Source: an uncultured Hyphomicrobiaceae bacterium
GTDB lineage: Bacteria > Pseudomonadota > Alphaproteobacteria > Rhizobiales > CALHAX01
Direction of reading: 5' to 3'
DNA length: 64,000 nucleotides
Assembly: GCA_937931785.1 (NCBI GenBank)
Contig: CALHAX010000001.1
Span: 33,507 to 97,506 of the forward strand
The translations under genes and the position numbers were made by a program. Positions 36,419 to 45,534 of the stretch are shown here, in pieces. The notes below the pieces were generated by a model. The model made no database searches. It was not told the origin of the DNA and was given only the letters and a program-made list of their open reading frames with translations. How positions within the stretch are numbered: the first letter of the stretch is position 1; every line of letters starts with the position of its first letter.

Positions 36419-36985
36419 ATGCCACGTGTCCTGCATGTCATTGACAGATTGGTTCACAACGTCCTGACCGCGTTCTGCGCTACCCTGTTGCTTTTGATGG
36501 TTGTGTTCACGGTCTACACGGTTGTGATGCGTTACTGGTTCGAGAACCCTCCGGTCTGGGGGGACCTTCTCACCGTACTGAGCAACATCTGGCTGGTGTT
36601 TCTTGCGCTGGCATTGACGGTACGGGACCGGGACCACATTGCGCTTGACCTGATCTACACGAAACTGCCGGTGAAACTGGCGTTCATCGTGCAGCAGTTC
36701 TGGACGGTCGTGATCTTCGTTGTTGGCCTCGTGATCGTTTGGTACGGCTTGCAGGTTGTCTCGACGATGGGCGGAAAATACTGGGAGATGTGGCACTTCG
36801 CATGGGAGGATGGCGGATTCGTATTCAAACCCAACTACATGCCCAAGAAATACGCGATGACCATTCTTCCCGTCGCGGGTGTCCTGGTCAGCATCGCCGC
36901 GCTCATGGCACTGCTTGAAGACTGTATCCGCTACGCCAACGGCACATTCCGGCTTGCGGGAGACGATGGCGGAGAGAGTGTGTAA
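36419..36985 (+). CDS. TRAP transporter small permease (DctQ family)
   Basis: About 188 residues with four membrane segments: LTAFCATLLLLMVVFTVYTVVMRY, LTVLSNIWLVFLALALTV, AFIVQQFWTVVIFVVGLVIVWYGL, and ILPVAGVLVSIAALMALL. RDRDHIALDLIYTKLP is the loop typical of DctQ. Start is uncertain: ATG 36419 has GGAG ten bases upstream, and in-frame ATG 36395 is possible. Last gene of the operon. The C-terminus FRLAGDDGGESV is hydrophilic and cytoplasmic. Confidence 0.82.
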   Translation: MPRVLHVIDRLVHNVLTAFCATLLLLMVVFTVYTVVMRYWFENPPVWGDLLTVLSNIWLVFLALALTVRDRDHIALDLIYTKLPVKLAFIVQQFWTVVIFVVGLVIVWYGLQVVSTMGGKYWEMWHFAWEDGGFVFKPNYMPKKYAMTILPVAGVLVSIAALMALLEDCIRYANGTFRLAGDDGGESV

Positions 36986-37049
36986 GCAGGAAGCGTGCTT
37001 CGAAAGCCTCCTGTAATTCAGGGTGGACCACCGGTTTATCTCCCGTTCT

Positions 37050-38195
37050 TCACAGGATCACATCATTCAGTTCTTTGGGATGCTGCGTGATTTGTTCGTA
37101 TCCGGTCTCTGTGATGATGAAACTGTCGCCAACCTGAGCCCGGAAGGTGTCCGACGAAACGGACCCATCCACTGCCAACACCATCCCGGGTTGAAGGATC
37201 GTCGTATCACCGGTGACCAGTTGCGGCGTCTCCAGGAAACTGTAGCCCGTCGCCCGTCCGCAGCGAAACGGGTAGTCATAGCCAGCATACTGTATCACCT
37301 CAGCATAAGCGGCGTGCACGCTTTCCGCCGTAACACCTGGCCGCAACGCGTCGAGCGCTGCTTTCTGGCTGGAGAGGGCAACGTCGTAAACAGCAGCCTG
37401 CGATGTATCCGCGATTTCACCGATCCAGAACGTGCGGTCAAACCCCAGCTTGAAGCGGTGAAAATTCGTCATACCGCAGAAGCAGAGGAAAACAGGTTCA
37501 CCGTGCGCCATAACGCGGGTTGATGCGCGGTGATGGGTTTTTGTGATCTCATTGCCTGATGCCATGATCTGCAGGAAATGGATGTTTGGCGACATTGTAA
37601 CGTCGTCGTAGTGGGTATTGAGCAACTCTGCCGCCTTGCGCGTACCACCGGCGGACGTCGCAAGAGCAACTTCGTACTCCGGAACACCGTCGGCAATTGC
37701 CGACCGTCCGGCTGCCATCATCGCATTGGCAACTTCGCCGGCATGTCGTGCGAGCTGCAGTTCCTCGTCTGTTTTTATCATCCGCATGTCAGAAAGGATA
37801 GGCGTGACGTTGCCAAGCTTGTTTGTCTCAACAAGGCTGTCAACGTAGTTGCGCACCATTGGCGGCATCAAATCGGGCTCGATGGCCACCCTGACAGCTC
37901 CGTTCACGATGGACGGTAATTCCTCGCGCCACTCGTTGCCCGCCCCATCGTTCCAGGCGGCAATGCGGTCGACCTGCGCGGTCGCCTCTGCCATGACCAT
38001 ATCGATGGTCGGTGTGATCAACAGGCTATCGCCATCTCGTGGCACTACCAGAATGGTCGGACGCCCAAAATCCATGTGCAGGTAATCGTAGTAGCCAGTG
38101 AGATAGTAGACGCAGTCATCATCGGTGATCAGTGCGATATCGTAACCGGCCTCAGTCAACCTGTTGCGAAGTGCATCCATGCGTGCGGTGAACAT
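37050..38195 (-). CDS. M24 (creatinase/aminopeptidase P fold) protein lacking normal metal ligands
   Basis: A 381-residue pita-bread-fold protein: creatinase N-domain (1-130; ALITDDDCVYYLTGYYDYL) and M24 domain (140-381; MIKTDEELQLARHAGEVANAMM). The usual five metal ligands are mostly absent. The first Asp position reads CFCG (238-241), the GHGIG-type His region reads RCGRATGYSFLETP (311-324), the first Glu reads AVDG (341-344) and the last falls in RAQVGDS. Only FDRTF (Asp253) and the LETP Glu look retained. Creatinase and ectoine hydrolase are metal-free members of this fold, so a C-N or C-O hydrolase of a small amide-like compound is more likely than a dipeptidase. 18 bases downstream of the M20 gene. 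Confidence 0.8.
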   Translation of the reverse strand: MFTARMDALRNRLTEAGYDIALITDDDCVYYLTGYYDYLHMDFGRPTILVVPRDGDSLLITPTIDMVMAEATAQVDRIAAWNDGAGNEWREELPSIVNGAVRVAIEPDLMPPMVRNYVDSLVETNKLGNVTPILSDMRMIKTDEELQLARHAGEVANAMMAAGRSAIADGVPEYEVALATSAGGTRKAAELLNTHYDDVTMSPNIHFLQIMASGNEITKTHHRASTRVMAHGEPVFLCFCGMTNFHRFKLGFDRTFWIGEIADTSQAAVYDVALSSQKAALDALRPGVTAESVHAAYAEVIQYAGYDYPFRCGRATGYSFLETPQLVTGDTTILQPGMVLAVDGSVSSDTFRAQVGDSFIITETGYEQITQHPKELNDVIL

Positions 38196-38213
38196 TCCGG
38201 ACTCATCCCCCGA

Positions 38214-39389
38214 TTAAGCTTTCGATAGTTCTTGTTCCACCAGGCGAACCCAGAAGGACGATCCCGGAACCAGCAGGTCGTCGTTGAAGTCATAGTCGGC
38301 GGAGTGGAGCGGCCGTGCGTTGGCCCCCTGGGTGCCGTTACCGGCAAAAAGGAAGCAACCGGGGCGGGCATTTGCCATGTGGGCGAAGTCTTCGGACCCG
38401 AGGATGGGGGCACAATCGGTGTTGACGTTTTGCGCACCTGCAAGACCGGAAGCACATGCCGCTGCGCGGGTGGTTGGTTCAGGTGCATTGGTCAAAACCT
38501 CGAAAACGGTCTCGTAGCTGACGGTGCCGGTCACACCATGGGCCATGCAGATACCTTCGACGATCTGGCGCATCTTGCGTTCGATTTCAGCGTTGACCTC
38601 ACGGTTGAGGGCACGGGCATCGCCGGTCAATGTGGCACGCCCCGGCAGAACATTGCGTTGTCCGTCAGTCTTGAAGTCGGTCACCGAGACAACGCCATTC
38701 AGGCCTGGATTGAGCTTGCGCGAGACGATGGTCTGGAGTGCGTTGACAATCTCCGCCCCGACAACGATCGCATCGACGCCGTGGTGCGGCATCGCCGCAT
38801 GGCCGCCCTGACCGTGGATTTCAATTTCGAACAGCGCTTCGCTGGCCATCATGGCGCCGGTGCGCATGGCAAATGTACCAAGCTTCTGACCGGGCATATT
38901 GTGCATGCCGTAGACCTCATCGACCGGAAACCTTTCGAACAGGCCATCAGCGATCATGGCTGGCCCACCTTTGCCGTGTTCTTCTGCGGGCTGGAAGATA
39001 AAGATGGCGCGACCGGAGAACGTGTCGCTTTCGCTCAGATGTTTCGCTGCGCCCAGCAACATGGCCGTGTGTCCGTCGTGTCCGCACGCATGCATGACGC
39101 CATCGCTTTGCGACTTGTGAGGAATGTCGTTCGCCTCGGTGATCGGCAGGGCATCCATGTCCGCTCTGAGACCAATGCCCTTCGTGGCGCTACCACGCTG
39201 AAGGACACCAACGACTCCGGTTTTGCCAACGCCGCTATGGACCTGCAACCCGAAGCTCTCCAGCAGTTCCGCGACACGTGCCGAAGTCCGGGTTTCATCA
39301 AAACCAAGTTCCGGGTGCTGATGGAAGTCGTGCCGCCATGTGATCATGTCGTCGTGGAGAGCCGTCGTTGCCCATTGGGTGTTTTCCAT
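38214..39389 (-). CDS. M20 family amidohydrolase (hippurate hydrolase/N-acyl amino acid amidohydrolase type)
   Basis: A 391-residue metalloenzyme. RHDFHQHPELGFDETRTSARVAELLESFG is the family opening; MHACGHDGHTAMLLGAAKHL and FIFQPAEEHGKGGPAMI hold the Cys, His and Glu metal/catalytic residues; the final His lies beyond residue 370. The dimerisation domain is in the middle (GQGGHAAMPHHGVDAI). It removes acyl groups from amino acids or similar amides. ATG 39389 has a GAGGA ahead and gives the normal length. Together with the M24 protein it may process the solute brought in by the adjacent TRAP system. Confidence 0.87.
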   Translation of the reverse strand: MENTQWATTALHDDMITWRHDFHQHPELGFDETRTSARVAELLESFGLQVHSGVGKTGVVGVLQRGSATKGIGLRADMDALPITEANDIPHKSQSDGVMHACGHDGHTAMLLGAAKHLSESDTFSGRAIFIFQPAEEHGKGGPAMIADGLFERFPVDEVYGMHNMPGQKLGTFAMRTGAMMASEALFEIEIHGQGGHAAMPHHGVDAIVVGAEIVNALQTIVSRKLNPGLNGVVSVTDFKTDGQRNVLPGRATLTGDARALNREVNAEIERKMRQIVEGICMAHGVTGTVSYETVFEVLTNAPEPTTRAAACASGLAGAQNVNTDCAPILGSEDFAHMANARPGCFLFAGNGTQGANARPLHSADYDFNDDLLVPGSSFWVRLVEQELSKA

Positions 39390-39530
39390 CGCGTCCTCGT
39401 TGTGTCCGGGAGGTTCAAAGATCATCATCACACCCGAAACGGACCAATACGTTTTGGACGAATGCAACGGCGATCAACCGAGATGGATCGCGATCTGTGA
39501 TTGTGCACCTCGGAGTTTGTCCGGCGTATG

Positions 39531-40343
39531 TTACTCAGCTCGTCCCCAGAAGAGCTGCCGCACTTCGGGGCTGTTGGTAACACCCGCTTGCTCGGCATAA
39601 CACAGCACCGGGACGAGACGCGGTCGATCCCCGGAAACGCGGGTGACCCGATGGATTGTTTGGTTGCCACCGAAGATCAGCAACGTTCCGGCCGTGAACG
39701 GAAGCTGAACAACCCCGGACCGGTCGCCATCAAGCACGCGTTCAACGATCTCTGTTTCATCCGCACGGCCCCGGATCATTGGGACATATTCGAACGCACC
39801 CCCCTCATCGGGGCGCTGCAGCATCAATGTGACGGTGAACTCGGATTCATCAAAATGCCAGCCATGTTCCCCACCATCACGAAACACGTTTATGGAGCAT
39901 GCGCCGAAGGGGTCGGCAAACCGGTGCAACGCGTCCTTGCCGAGCACGCCGCCAATGAAATCCCGAAGCGGATCCCACTGGTAGAGCCGACGCAGAGCCG
40001 CGTCTTCTGGAATCAGGTCGTAGGCGACCGATCCAACATAGGTCTCCTCCTGTCGACGGCGCACATCGCTTTCACCGAGCGTCGCATCATCGTCAGTCAA
40101 ATAGGCATTGTGGGAACTCTTGCAGAAAAAAGCTGCGTCCGAAAGCGTGTTGGCTTCGGTGGCGAGGACATCAAGTGCGTTCGATTGGATAAAGTTCGGT
40201 AATGCACACAGTCCTGTCTTCTCGAACGTCGCGCGACAATTGGTGAGAAAGGTGTCAGCTCCTGTTGCCCCGTCTGTGATCGGGTAGCGTTCAAGATCGA
40301 CCATGTCTTCGGGCGAGAGTGGCATGCGGTCGAGTGTAGCCAT
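39531..40343 (-). CDS. 2OG-Fe(II) oxygenase, possible HalD/BesD-like hydroxylase
   Basis: A 270-residue non-heme iron protein. The iron motif is HFD in HGWHFDESEFTVTLMLQ (His163, Asp165), the distal His is in GGNQTIHRVTRV (about 231), and an Arg about ten residues later should bind 2-oxoglutarate. The pattern WHFDxxxFTVTLMLQxPDEGGAFEYVP recalls the group containing the amino acid halogenases HalD/BesD and lysine hydroxylases. Halogenases replace the motif Asp by Gly; Asp is kept here, so hydroxylation is expected. ATG 40343 is chosen for the GGAG seven bases upstream; 40391 is possible. 78 bases downstream of the CoA ligase gene. Confidence 0.75.
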   Translation of the reverse strand: MATLDRMPLSPEDMVDLERYPITDGATGADTFLTNCRATFEKTGLCALPNFIQSNALDVLATEANTLSDAAFFCKSSHNAYLTDDDATLGESDVRRRQEETYVGSVAYDLIPEDAALRRLYQWDPLRDFIGGVLGKDALHRFADPFGACSINVFRDGGEHGWHFDESEFTVTLMLQRPDEGGAFEYVPMIRGRADETEIVERVLDGDRSGVVQLPFTAGTLLIFGGNQTIHRVTRVSGDRPRLVPVLCYAEQAGVTNSPEVRQLFWGRAE

Positions 40344-40421
40344 ATTATACTCCGTCAAGAATTTGCGGTTGGCGAGCATCATGCGTGACACCGGGAAGGA
40401 ACGACGAAACGCCCTCGATGT

Positions 40422-42491
40422 CTATATTTTTTTCTGAACCAGAGCGTCGACAATGCAGCACCCCTGTGAGAGCGCGAAAACCGGATTGAGTTCTATTTCA
40501 ATCAGATCGGGTTGGTCCCCGAAGAAGCGAACAAGTTGGACCAGAACATCGAGTAGGCTCTCACGATCTGCCGGGGGCTGGCCCCGAAACCCGGACATCA
40601 GGCGCGAAACCTTCAGTCGATCCAGGGCGTTCGCAAGCGCAGTGCGGGAGGCTGGCAACAAGATGGTGGCTGCATCCCCGACAAGCTCCACAAGCACGCC
40701 GCCGCTGGCGAGTGTCATGACATCGCCGAACTGGGGATCGCGCCGGATACTGACCAGGAGTTCTGCAATTGGTGCCGGGGCCATCTTCTCGACCAGAAAG
40801 CTGTCGGTCTCGCCGCCCGGGATCCGTTCGCTGACCGTCTGCCGCATGACTTCAATGTCGGTCTGTACGTCCCTCGACGAACCAAGGCCGGTTCTGACCG
40901 CACCCGCTTCGGATTTGTGAGCCAGTCGCTCGCCCATCATTTTGAGGGCGACGGGAAAGCCAAGCTGTTCAGCCGCAGCCGGTGCATCTGCGCCAGCAAC
41001 GCAAGTGCCGTCTGGCACGGGGAGACCAGCCGCTTTGAGCATTTGTTTTCCGGTATGTTCATCGAGTGTACGGCACGGACGATCATCGAGGCTTGCAATC
41101 ACGCGGGCTCGCGGGGGGAGGTCATTTCTACGCTCACCGTGCCATGCTGCATGCGCCATCGCGTTGAGTGCTTCTTCAATGCCTTGCATCGGTGCAACGC
41201 CCTGAGCAACCAACCCGTCTCGGGTTTCCTGATCCATGTTCTCCGGCAAGGTGCTGCACACTGCAGACGGGATCATATGGCTGGCGGCGACGAAGCTCAT
41301 CGCATCATTCAGATAGAAGTGTTTCGATTCATCGAGCCCCGGTGCTGGGTAATCTTGAACGATGATCGCCGCATCATGACCGGCATCGACCAGTGTACGA
41401 AACACCGGTTCGGTTTTATCCGGCATGCCCCAGATCGGCGTGGTGTAGTCGAGTGGATTGGAGACGGTGGCTGTGTCCGGCAACAACTTGCGTAACGCGT
41501 TGGCGGTGTTTGCATCGGGTTGGGGCAGTTGCAATCCGATCTTTTCGGCGTGGTCAGCGAGCATTGTCGCGCCGCCGCCGGAGCAGGTGAACCCGGCAAT
41601 GCGACGCCCGGTCGGCACACCGGCCACGCAGAGGAATTTGAGCGTTTCAAGAAACTGGGCCGGACTGGTAACGCGAATGATCCCGAGACGCTCGAACAGT
41701 GCATTGAAAAGATCGTCCGTGCCGGACAGCGATCCGGTGTGGCTTTCGGTCAAGCGTCCGCCGATCGCGGACGAACCGGTTTTGAGGGCAACCACAGGTT
41801 TGCCGGCTTGAGCGGCTTCGATAGCGGCGGCTTCAAACGCCGCGATATCCTTCAAGCCCTCGATATGGAGTCCTATGGCCCTGACTTCCGGTTTACCAGC
41901 CATCAGTGACAGATAATCCTCCAGACGCAAAACGGACTGATTGCCCGCCGAGATCATGTAGGCAAGTGGCACCGAGCGCTGGCTCATGGTGAGATCAGAC
42001 GATAACATTCCGCTCTGCGTGACGATTGCTGCGCCGTACCCGGGAAACGATCCTCCGTGGGCGAACGGCCAAAGTGCAACCCGGTCGACATAGTTGATGA
42101 CGCCGTAGCAATTGGCCCCGACCAGAGCCATGTCTCCAGCGGCTGCGATCAGGCGTGTTTCCGCGTCAGCCTCGCCAATTTCGCCAAATCCGGCCGTGTA
42201 ACAGACCACCCCGCCAGCTCCCATCGTACGCAGAGCGGCAATGGTCTCGATCGCGGGTTCCCGTGGGACAGCGAGGAAAACGGCATCAGGCGCTTCGGGC
42301 AGGTCGGCAACAGAAGCGAAGCACGGGTGGCCCGCAATTTCGCTCCGCTTCGGGTTTACGGGCCATACAGGCCCATCAAATCCGATACGGGCACACTCCC
42401 CGGCCACTGTCACGGCATCCTGCCCGCCCACCAATGCCACATGTCGTGGAGTTAGCAGACGTTCGAGATTTGCGCGACGGGCAGGTGTCAT
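40422..42491 (-). CDS. ADP-forming acyl-CoA synthetase (acetate-CoA ligase family, ATP-grasp)
   Basis: A 689-residue single-chain NDP-forming CoA ligase. A CoA-binding Rossmann domain is at the N-terminus (HVALVGGQDAVTVAGECARIGFDGPVWPVNPKRSEIAGHPCF), followed by succinyl-CoA-ligase-like domains (GAAIVTQSGMLSSDL; the phosphorylatable His is probably in ESHTGSLSGTDDLF) and an ATP-grasp half (LGFPVALKMMGERLAHKSEAGAVRTGL). In this operon it most plausibly activates gamma-butyrobetaine, crotonobetaine or carnitine, the job done elsewhere by CaiC or CaiB. The substrate is inferred from neighbours only. ATG 42491 lies 13 bases after the acyl-CoA dehydrogenase stop. Confidence 0.85.
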   Translation of the reverse strand: MTPARRANLERLLTPRHVALVGGQDAVTVAGECARIGFDGPVWPVNPKRSEIAGHPCFASVADLPEAPDAVFLAVPREPAIETIAALRTMGAGGVVCYTAGFGEIGEADAETRLIAAAGDMALVGANCYGVINYVDRVALWPFAHGGSFPGYGAAIVTQSGMLSSDLTMSQRSVPLAYMISAGNQSVLRLEDYLSLMAGKPEVRAIGLHIEGLKDIAAFEAAAIEAAQAGKPVVALKTGSSAIGGRLTESHTGSLSGTDDLFNALFERLGIIRVTSPAQFLETLKFLCVAGVPTGRRIAGFTCSGGGATMLADHAEKIGLQLPQPDANTANALRKLLPDTATVSNPLDYTTPIWGMPDKTEPVFRTLVDAGHDAAIIVQDYPAPGLDESKHFYLNDAMSFVAASHMIPSAVCSTLPENMDQETRDGLVAQGVAPMQGIEEALNAMAHAAWHGERRNDLPPRARVIASLDDRPCRTLDEHTGKQMLKAAGLPVPDGTCVAGADAPAAAEQLGFPVALKMMGERLAHKSEAGAVRTGLGSSRDVQTDIEVMRQTVSERIPGGETDSFLVEKMAPAPIAELLVSIRRDPQFGDVMTLASGGVLVELVGDAATILLPASRTALANALDRLKVSRLMSGFRGQPPADRESLLDVLVQLVRFFGDQPDLIEIELNPVFALSQGCCIVDALVQKKI

Positions 42492-42504
42492 GACGGTGAG
42501 CTTA

Positions 42505-43665
42505 TCAGGCGCCAAGCGGACGCAGAATGGAGCGTGCAATGATGTGGCGTTGAATTTCCGATGTGCCGTCCCAGATACGCTCAAGTCGTGAATCACGCCA
42601 GAGACGCTGGATCGGCAAGTCTTCCATCAGCCCCATGCCGCCGTAAATCTGCACGGTGTTGTCTGCAACACGACCAAGCATTTCGGTGCAATAGAGTTTT
42701 ACCATCGCGGCATCCATGTCTGTCATCGTACCGGCGTCGGCCTTGGCAACTGCGTCTGCCAGCAACAGATCCGCAGCCCGCATCTCAACCGCCATGTCGG
42801 CCAGTTTGAACCCGGTGCCCTGGAACTTTCCGATTGGCTGACCAAACTGTTTCCGGTTTGCCGCCCAGTCGCTCGCATATGCGAACAATCGCTCGGCCTT
42901 GCCACAGCATGTTGCGCCGATTGCAATTCGCCCGATACCAAGAAGTTGACCTGAAAGTTGAACCCCTTTGCCTTCCTCACCGAGCATTTGCCCAGACCCC
43001 AGGCGGACGTCAGTGAAACTCAACTGGAATGTCTTGTAGCCGCGATAGCTGGTTGTGCGGTGCCCTTCCTGAATATCGAATCCTCTAGTGCCAACATCGA
43101 CAAGAAAGCAGGTGATCCGCTTGCGTGCTCCGCGGGGCGTATCGTCCGATCCGGTTACCGCAAAAACAATGGCAAAGTCCGGCATCATCGGAGCGGAAAT
43201 GAAATGTTTCGATCCATTGAGAATCCAGTCGTCGCCGTCGCGCCGGGCGTTGGTTCGAATGCCCATGAAATCGGATCCGGCGTCAGGCTCCGTCAACGCA
43301 TACACCTCGCGTTTCTCGCCCGTTGCCGCGGGTTTCAGATAGGTCTCGATCTGATCGCCCGTGCACGCCAGAAGGATCTCGGTTGGGCGGGCAACCCACG
43401 AGTGCAATGCGTGACTTGTCTTGCCAAACGCGCGTTCCAGGAGGGCGCAACTGCGATAGTCCAGTCCGCCACCACCGAATTTCTCTGGTAGGTTTGCGGC
43501 ATAGAGGCCTGCCGCCTTGCCGCGCTCCTCGATCTGTTGGCCAAGATCGGGAGGAACTTCTCCCGTGTGATCGACCAGCTCTTCGTGGGGATAAAATTCT
43601 TCTTCGACGAAACGTTGCAGTGTGGCCTGCAACAACTCCCGTTCGTGATCACCCTCTGTTATCAT
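42505..43665 (-). CDS. Acyl-CoA dehydrogenase (candidate gamma-butyrobetainyl-CoA dehydrogenase)
   Basis: A 386-residue flavoenzyme. [36 protein letters not shown] is the FAD/substrate segment and [43 protein letters not shown] the C-terminal signature. The catalytic base is not obvious at the usual YGGxGY-adjacent place and would need alignment. In the operon it fits oxidation of gamma-butyrobetainyl-CoA to crotonobetainyl-CoA, the substrate of the CaiD-like hydratase. ATGA overlap (43662-43665) links it to the BKACE gene. Confidence 0.87.
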   Translation of the reverse strand: MITEGDHERELLQATLQRFVEEEFYPHEELVDHTGEVPPDLGQQIEERGKAAGLYAANLPEKFGGGGLDYRSCALLERAFGKTSHALHSWVARPTEILLACTGDQIETYLKPAATGEKREVYALTEPDAGSDFMGIRTNARRDGDDWILNGSKHFISAPMMPDFAIVFAVTGSDDTPRGARKRITCFLVDVGTRGFDIQEGHRTTSYRGYKTFQLSFTDVRLGSGQMLGEEGKGVQLSGQLLGIGRIAIGATCCGKAERLFAYASDWAANRKQFGQPIGKFQGTGFKLADMAVEMRAADLLLADAVAKADAGTMTDMDAAMVKLYCTEMLGRVADNTVQIYGGMGLMEDLPIQRLWRDSRLERIWDGTSEIQRHIIARSILRPLGA

Positions 43666-44546
43666 GATGTCCTGAGACCCAACCGCTCGCGCGCCTCCGC
43701 CGGTGTTGCAGGCGTCGCGCCCATGCGTTCGATGATCTCAACGGCACGGCTCACCAGTTGACCGTTGCTCGCCAGCACGCCGCGGTCGAGATAAAGATTA
43801 TCCTCCAGACCGACCCTCACATTGCCGCCCATCGCAACCGCAACCGCTGCCATCGGCATCTGCATCCGCGAGATTCCAAACCCGGCCCAACTGGCGCCAC
43901 TCGGCAGATGATCCTTCATCACCTTCATGGTGTCGACGCTCTGGTCAGCCCCCCAGGGAATCCCGAGGCAGATCTGGAACATGGGCGGGTCGGCGATCAG
44001 ACCCTCGGATATCATCTGCGTCGCGAAACGGATATGACCAAGCTCAAACACTTCAAGCTCCGGCTTGACGCCCCATTCTTTCGTGAGCGCCGCCATCTTG
44101 CGCAATGTCGGCGGGGTGGAAATGTAGATTTCATCGCCATCGCCGAAATTGAGCGTCCCGCAGTCGAGGCTGCAAATGTCCGGTTGGCATTCCTTGACGT
44201 GGGCGAGACGTTCCTCTGGTCCAATCATGTCGGTGCCGGGGCCCGGCTGTGCGGGATCGTCCTGACTTGGTACCCAGTCGCCTCCCATGCCCGCCGTCAG
44301 GTTGATCACCACGTCGGTGTCGCTCGCGCGAACTCGGTCAACGACGTCCTTGAAAAGCTTTGGATCGCGAGATCCCTTGCCGGTTTCCGGATCGCGGACG
44401 TGAATGTGGGCAATCGCTGCGCCGGCCTGTGCAGCCTCGATCGCAGCATCGGCAATCTGCTCGGGTGTCACTGGAACGCCCGGATGCTTGCCTGTGGTGT
44501 CGCCAGCACCTGTTACGGCACAGGTAATGATGGGATTGAAATTCAT
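43662..44546 (-). CDS. Beta-keto acid cleavage enzyme (BKACE), probable 3-dehydrocarnitine cleavage
   Basis: A 294-residue TIM-barrel Zn enzyme of the former DUF849 family. It transfers the acetoacetyl part of a beta-keto acid to acetyl-CoA. It opens [53 protein letters not shown] carries the two Zn His, and [16 protein letters not shown] the Glu/active-site loop near the end. The GAGDT-GKHP opening and [11 protein letters not shown] resemble the dehydrocarnitine-cleaving group as I remember it. With carnitine dehydrogenase directly upstream the expected products are glycine betaine and acetoacetyl-CoA. Coupled by ATGA overlaps on both sides. Confidence 0.88.
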   Translation of the reverse strand: MNFNPIITCAVTGAGDTTGKHPGVPVTPEQIADAAIEAAQAGAAIAHIHVRDPETGKGSRDPKLFKDVVDRVRASDTDVVINLTAGMGGDWVPSQDDPAQPGPGTDMIGPEERLAHVKECQPDICSLDCGTLNFGDGDEIYISTPPTLRKMAALTKEWGVKPELEVFELGHIRFATQMISEGLIADPPMFQICLGIPWGADQSVDTMKVMKDHLPSGASWAGFGISRMQMPMAAVAVAMGGNVRVGLEDNLYLDRGVLASNGQLVSRAVEIIERMGATPATPAEARERLGLRTS

Positions 44547-45520
44547 ACGTTATTCTCCGATGCGTGGGGCGAGGACTCTTGCGCCGCCTTGACTGCCTTG
44601 AGTACGCCGACAATCGCGCGGTCGCGCTCCGCAGCCATCTCTTCGAAATGCCGGTCACCGGCGATCTGATTGCAACCGTCAACCATCCGGTCGCGCAGTT
44701 CCTGCGTTAGTTCAGGCGCTTCGAGCCGCGCCCAGGGCAACTTCAGCGCTGGGCCGAACTGGTCGAGATTGGTCGCCATGCCACCTGCCCCGCACGCAAC
44801 ATGGAACGCCATGCACTGGCCTTGAAAGGCCATGCGGGGTGCCGGTCCGTTGATCAGTGCGGTGTCGATGTCTTCCGGCGTTGCCTCACCGTTTGCGACC
44901 ATGTGCAGGGCCTCACGCCACAGCGCTTCCTGCAAGCGCGTTGCAACAAAGCCCGGGATTTCCTTTTTCAGAACCAGAGGCGCCTTGCCAGCGATCTCGT
45001 AGAATTCCCTTGCCCAGACGACAGCTTCCGGATCCGTTTTGTCTCCACCAACAATTTCAACGAGTGGCAGGAGATAGGGCGGATTGAAGGGGTGCCCGAC
45101 AAGTGTGCGTTCCGGTGTCGAACAATCGCTCTGAATATTGCTCATCGGTAAGCCGGAGGTGCTGGACGATATCACGACACCCTCGGGGACCATGCGTCCA
45201 AGGTCGTTATAAAGCGCTTGCTTGAGTTCGAGGCGTTCTGGCGCACTCTCCTGCACGAACTCGGCATCACCAACTGCGCTTGCGAGATCGGTCGTCACCC
45301 GAATGCGATCGCGTGATGCGCCGTCTGCGAGCCCGAGTGCTTCAAGGCTCACCCAACCGGTGTCAACGATCTTGCGGAATGCCGCTTCCTCATCTGCGCT
45401 GTGAATATATGCAGCAACATCGTAACCACGCGCCGCGAAATGTGCGGCCCAGCCTGCACCGATTGGCCCTGCGCCAAGCGAAGCAACACGTTTGACAGTC
45501 ACAGGAGACGGACGACCCAC
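44543..45520 (-). CDS. L-carnitine 3-dehydrogenase (3-hydroxyacyl-CoA dehydrogenase family)
   Basis: A 325-residue NAD-dependent enzyme expected to oxidise L-carnitine to 3-dehydrocarnitine. The Rossmann motif is [51 protein letters not shown], and [18 protein letters not shown] (catalytic His) are typical of carnitine dehydrogenases. [11 protein letters not shown] also matches that group. Many alphaproteobacterial versions are about 490 residues with a fused thioesterase; none is fused here. GTG at 45520 is preferred because GGAG lies six bases upstream; GTG 45532 is an alternative. Two to fourteen bases after caiD. Confidence 0.85.
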   Translation of the reverse strand: MGRPSPVTVKRVASLGAGPIGAGWAAHFAARGYDVAAYIHSADEEAAFRKIVDTGWVSLEALGLADGASRDRIRVTTDLASAVGDAEFVQESAPERLELKQALYNDLGRMVPEGVVISSSTSGLPMSNIQSDCSTPERTLVGHPFNPPYLLPLVEIVGGDKTDPEAVVWAREFYEIAGKAPLVLKKEIPGFVATRLQEALWREALHMVANGEATPEDIDTALINGPAPRMAFQGQCMAFHVACGAGGMATNLDQFGPALKLPWARLEAPELTQELRDRMVDGCNQIAGDRHFEEMAAERDRAIVGVLKAVKAAQESSPHASENNV

Positions 45521-45534
45521 AATACACTCCACAA

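Noticed and set aside
32122..38195. Ectoine degradation cluster (EnuR, UehABC, EutD)
   Set aside because: Regulator, TRAP and M24 fold fit, but the M24 protein does not look like EutD at its N-terminus, and no eutB, eutC or AstE-type deacetylase is present.
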